Assembly: GCA_002189035.1 (NCBI GenBank)
Contig: NEEC01000014.1
Span: 2,544,501-2,608,500, forward strand
DNA length: 64,000 nt
Source: Utricularia gibba
Taxonomy: Eukaryota; Streptophyta; Magnoliopsida; Lamiales; Lentibulariaceae
Reading direction: 5' to 3'
In this document: in pieces, positions 60,616 to 64,000 of the stretch
Numbering within the stretch: position 1 is the stretch's first letter
How the letters are laid out: each line of letters begins with the position of its first letter
Made by a program: the position numbers and the translations under genes
The notes under the pieces: generated by a model
Told to the model about the DNA's origin: nothing
The model's input: only the letters and a program-made list of their open reading frames with translations
Database searches by the model: none

Positions 60616-62540
60616 ATGAAGTGAGTTTTATGGATCATATCTTTCTCTTCAAGTCCTGCAAATTTGTAGTTATCTATACAGGCTTGGGTTCGTGGTGATT
60701 ATATATGGTGAAATTGAGGGTTCATTCCAGAGTAGAGTGATTATTCTTCTTCAGTTCTAGAAAGGAATTTGTATTGGCGTTTTGGATTCAAGGTTGATCA
60801 TATACATGTGCAAGATTGATATGTGGACCTTTTTGCTGTGTGTCATAAAGACCTTCAATTAATTTGATTCTCCGTACAGTTTGTTCCTGCTCCTGTTAAT
60901 ACCTCTTAATGTTTTTGTGTGGTCTTCTCAGTTTCGGTAAATGCATAATGTCATTTTAAAGGTCACGAGCTAATCTGCCCACCTATGTTTTTGCTCTATT
61001 GTAGCAGAGCCAGGACATTCTTCGGCGTCTCACTTTCCTTAATCATCATTAACATGGCTTCGATAATGGAGCGTGCAGATGAAAATCTTCTCCCTGCCGT
61101 TTACAAGGAAGTCAGCGAAGCCTTTGCTGCTGGGCCATCAGACCTTGGATACCTCACTTTTATCAGGAACTTCGTGCAGGGACTGGCATCACCAATTGCT
61201 GGGGTGCTAACTATTACCTATGACCGCCCCACGGTCCTTGCAATGGGGAGTCTCTGTTGGGCTTTATCGACTGCTGCTGTTGGAGGGAGCAAATATTTCA
61301 CTCAAGTTGCATTCTGGAGAGCAGTGAATGGCTTTGGACTTGCAATTGTCATACCAGCACTTCAGTCTTTTATTGCTGATAGCTACAAGGATGGTGTCAG
61401 AGGGGCTGGATTTGGATTCCTGAATCTCATTGGGACCGTTGGAGGCATTGGCGGTGGAGCCATTGCCACTGTGATGGCTGGGTACACTTTTTGGGGTGTA
61501 CCAGGATGGAGACTCGCGTTTCTGATAATGGGAACCGTGAGCTGTTTTATTGGATTTCTTGTTTTTCAGTTTGTTGATGACCCAGAGAGGGTAACCAGTT
61601 CCCATGATTCTGGTCAAACGCACGACAGGTATATTGGTTACACTTACCTTCGGTTTTTTCACTCTTCAGTTACTTATTAGTGCTCGCTGTTTAAAGGGAG
61701 AATTTGATCGAGAATAGAAGCACGATATCCTCATCTCTGTGGAGTGAATCCTGGAGAGCCATGAAAATTGTCATGAAAGTTCGAACTTTTCAGTTCATTG
61801 TTTTGCAAGGTCTTGTTGGCTCCATTCCGTGGACAGCTTTTGTCTTCATCACCCTCTGGTTTGAACTCATCGGTATGTCATACAGTCACTAATTCTCTGA
61901 TACATTGCGCAAGGAGAAGCTAACATACATTCCCCACGCAGGCTTCGATCATAAGAGCGCTGCATCCTTGGTCAGTCTCTTCGCTGCGGGATGCGCTCTT
62001 GGATCCTTTTTCGGCGGCGTAATCGCGGACCGAATTTCCCAAAAATATCCATACTCGGGTCGCATCATGTGCGCACAGTTCAGTGCCGCCATGGGAATCC
62101 CCTTCTCCATCCTCCTCCTCCGAGGCATCCATCAAGATGTCAAGAGCTACCCCGCTTACGCCATCACCCTCCTCCTGATGGGCCTCGTTATCAGCTGGAA
62201 CGGCACGGCGGCGAACGGACCGATGTTCGCCCAGGTAGTCCCTGCCAAACACCGCACCATGATCTATGCATTCGATCGTGCCTTTGAAGTATCATTCTCC
62301 TCGTTCGCTGCCCCCGTGGTGGGGATTCTTGCGGAGAAGATCTACGGCTACGACATCAAAAGCATAGATCCCGTTCGGGGTTCGGCCAAGGCAGCAGTTG
62401 CTCTGTCCAGAGGGCTTCTGTGCATGATGGTGGTTCCCTTTGGACTGTGCTGCCTGTTTTACACCCCCTTGTACTGGACGTTTCAGCAGGACTGTGACAA
62501 CGCCAGGACACCAAGTTCCAAGGAAGAAGAGATGCAATAG
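60616..62540 (+). CDS. Major facilitator superfamily transporter (plant Spinster-like/UNE2-type)
   Basis: Exons 60616-60620, 61008-61628, 61697-61872 and 61942-62540 join in frame to 466 residues. The protein opens ARTFFGVSLSLIIINMASI then MERADENLLPAVYKEV, with several hydrophobic helices through IGGGAIATVMAGY, a hydrophilic middle loop (SSHDSGQTHDR to LWSESWRAM), then more helices and a polar tail. The loop GVLTITYDRPTVLA after helix 2 and the loop between helices 8 and 9 (ADRISQKYPYSGR) fit MFS. The substrate is unknown. The start is uncertain: the frame is open upstream to an ATG at 60316, adding 100 residues, but relatives begin near the 60616 ATG. The exon 2 border could also be 61005 (one residue more). 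Confidence 0.85.
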
Positions 62541-63134
62541 CTGCGTGTTTATTAATTACATCCATGTTGTAATAAGAAGGAAGCTCCCCGTCGGTTGAAT
62601 GCGGACACCGTTGACACCTCACACGACAATGATCCTTCCAACAACCGCTCCTTTACACCTCACCTATCCCCCACTCTTAAAACGTGCTTCTTAGATGCCC
62701 ATTCAAATGGGAGGCTTTGAATTTTGAAAATTTAAATGAATTGATGTTAACTCATAAATCAGGCTCAGTGGACTTTCTATTTTTAAAATGATTTAATAAA
62801 ATTAGAATGGTAAACCAATGACTATTCTAACCGTTACCTGCGCAATACTATAAGAAAGGAAGAGCATTCCACTTCGGCGTGCAGTACACGTGTCAAATGA
62901 CGACAGGAGGAATATTTTGATACCTATATTCCAAAATACTATCCAATCCAACCACTTTTGAACCGGCACTCAGGAATTCTGGCAATTCATGATTTTTTTT
63001 TAGATATTGAAAATGTTATTTGGTAAATAAGCGGGAAAGTATTCGGTGATATAAAACTGTTCCCATCAGTCTACTATTCAAGTTTTTAATATAATTAATT
63101 ACCCAAAATCTTTCCCACCGCCTATTAATATGTC
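62541..63134. promoter_or_regulatory. Intergenic: MFS 3' end and allene oxide cyclase promoter
   Basis: No gene is seen. CACGTG stands at 62887-62892 (TACACGTGTCA, followed by TGACG), 243 bases before the next start. TATAAA is at 63050-63055, 80 bases before it. Jasmonate-pathway genes are induced through MYC factors that bind G-boxes, so the arrangement fits the downstream gene. Confidence 0.5.
63050..63055 (+). promoter_or_regulatory. TATA box of allene oxide cyclase
   Basis: TATAAA, 80 bases before the ATG at 63135, a normal spacing for a plant core promoter with a short leader. Confidence 0.5.
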
Positions 63135-64000
63135 ATGCCGCTTTCACTCGGCACCCAAGAAGCCATGGCTGCGTCTTCGGCTACTGCAGTGCTCAAGGCC
63201 GCCCTCGCGGGTTCAACGGCGAGGCTGCCAACCGCCACCGGCGCGGCGGCGAAGAACTTTGTGGTTTCGGTTCAGCAGAAAAAGTCTGTCAACCTCAAAC
63301 TATGCTGCGCTGCTGCGAGATCGTTTAGCCTGAGTAGCCAGGCGGATGCATCGGAGAGGAGATCTGGTTAGTCCTTGGGACTTGATTGGGAGATCCACGA
63401 TTTTCCTTGATTTATTGTACTATTTTTTTCAGGAAAGATTCAGGAACTGAACGTGTACGAGATCAATGAACGCGACCGCGGGAGTCCTGCTTACCTCCGA
63501 TTGAGCCAGAAATCCGTCAACTCCCTCGGCGATCTCGTTCCTTTCAGCAACAAGGTAAAGCGGAGTGCGACGATTCCACTGATTGACTAATTATCCAATT
63601 AGATTTGAAGTCGAGTGCGGGTTGGTTGCAGATCTACACCGGTGATTTGAAGAAGCGTGCAGGAATTACCTCGGGGATATGCATTCTCATCAAGAACGAG
63701 CCAGAGAAGAAAGGCGACCGTTACGAGGCGATCTACAGCTTCTATTTCGGCGACTACGGCCACATCTCCGTACAGGGGCCGTATCTGACGTACGCCGGCA
63801 CGTACCTCGCTGTGACCGGCGGCTCCGGCGTGTTCGAGGGTGTGTACGGACAAGTGAAGTTGCACCAAATCATCTTCCCTTTCAAGCTGTTCTACACTTT
63901 CTACTTGCGAGGGATCCCTGATCTGCCCCAGGAACTTCTCGGCCAGGCCGTCCCGCCAGCGGTGGACGTGGAGCCCACCGCCGCGGCGAAGGCATGCGAG
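63135..64000 (+). CDS. AOC: Allene oxide cyclase, chloroplastic (3' end beyond window)
   Basis: Exons 63135-63366, 63433-63554 and 63632 to beyond 64000, in frame, giving 241 residues so far. The enzyme turns the unstable allene oxide 12,13-EOT into cis-(+)-12-oxophytodienoic acid, the stereo-setting step of jasmonate synthesis, in plastids. About 75 Ala/Ser-rich residues form the transit peptide. The AOC barrel follows: VQELNVYEI-type text seen as [77 protein letters not shown], and [19 protein letters not shown] second in-frame ATG (63165) could also start the transit peptide. Only the last few residues and the stop are likely missing, judging from the usual length of about 250. Confidence 0.95.

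Noticed and set aside
1-64000. CRISPR array, phage, or bacterial mobile system
   Set aside because: The window is intron-rich plant nuclear DNA. No regularly spaced repeats, integrase or transposase were found.

Overview
The window is nuclear DNA from a flowering plant. Plant-only families (Dof, class II TCP, INDETERMINATE-domain zinc finger, LONGIFOLIA/TRM, allene oxide cyclase, a ferrochelatase ending in a CAB motif) sit beside conserved eukaryotic genes, all broken by many short introns. Products with plastid-type leaders (bL19, ferrochelatase, allene oxide cyclase) support this. Introns are compact (about 65-1,200 nt). The species cannot be named from the sequence alone. Exon borders below were worked out by hand from GT-AG (and a few GC-AG) sites, reading phase and family similarity, without transcripts.

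Layout. 1-3986: gene-free, AT-rich flank. 3987-10989, + strand: LONGIFOLIA/TRM microtubule-array protein, a divergent Dof factor, plastid ribosomal protein bL19. 10990-14906: intergenic. 14907-15719, +: CIN-type TCP factor. 16390-18188, -: RCL1, head-to-head with 19382-29700, +: the cohesin loader SCC2 (28 exons). 30571-34083, +: ferrochelatase 2. 35315-36662, +: two tandem plant defensin copies, each with a different lesion. 37489-44274, +: NOL6/UTP22 (26 exons), convergent with 44969-48686, -: a PYROXD2-like oxidoreductase (16 exons). 49210-49656, -: small unknown, possibly organellar protein. 50317-51173, -: small two-helix membrane protein. 51635-55522, -: U1-70K spliceosomal protein. 57348-59097, +: IDD zinc-finger factor. 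60616-62540, +: MFS transporter. 63135-end, +: allene oxide cyclase, cut by the window edge.

How genes relate. There are no operons. RCL1 and NOL6/UTP22 both act in the SSU processome (18S rRNA maturation). Four DNA-binding regulators (Dof, TCP, IDD and, more loosely, SCC2 on chromatin) lie here. Ferrochelatase 2 and bL19 serve the chloroplast. Allene oxide cyclase (jasmonate) and the defensins are defence-related, and all three carry G-box-type CACGTG cores upstream.

The most notable points are: the two defensin copies with independent defects (a one-base frameshift; an AT instead of GT donor); three GC-AG introns in two neighbouring genes; a start-stop mini-uORF just before the TCP start; a U1-70K intron whose retention would truncate the protein inside the RRM; and a Dof domain with unusual core residues. 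I did not find a convincing new multi-gene system.
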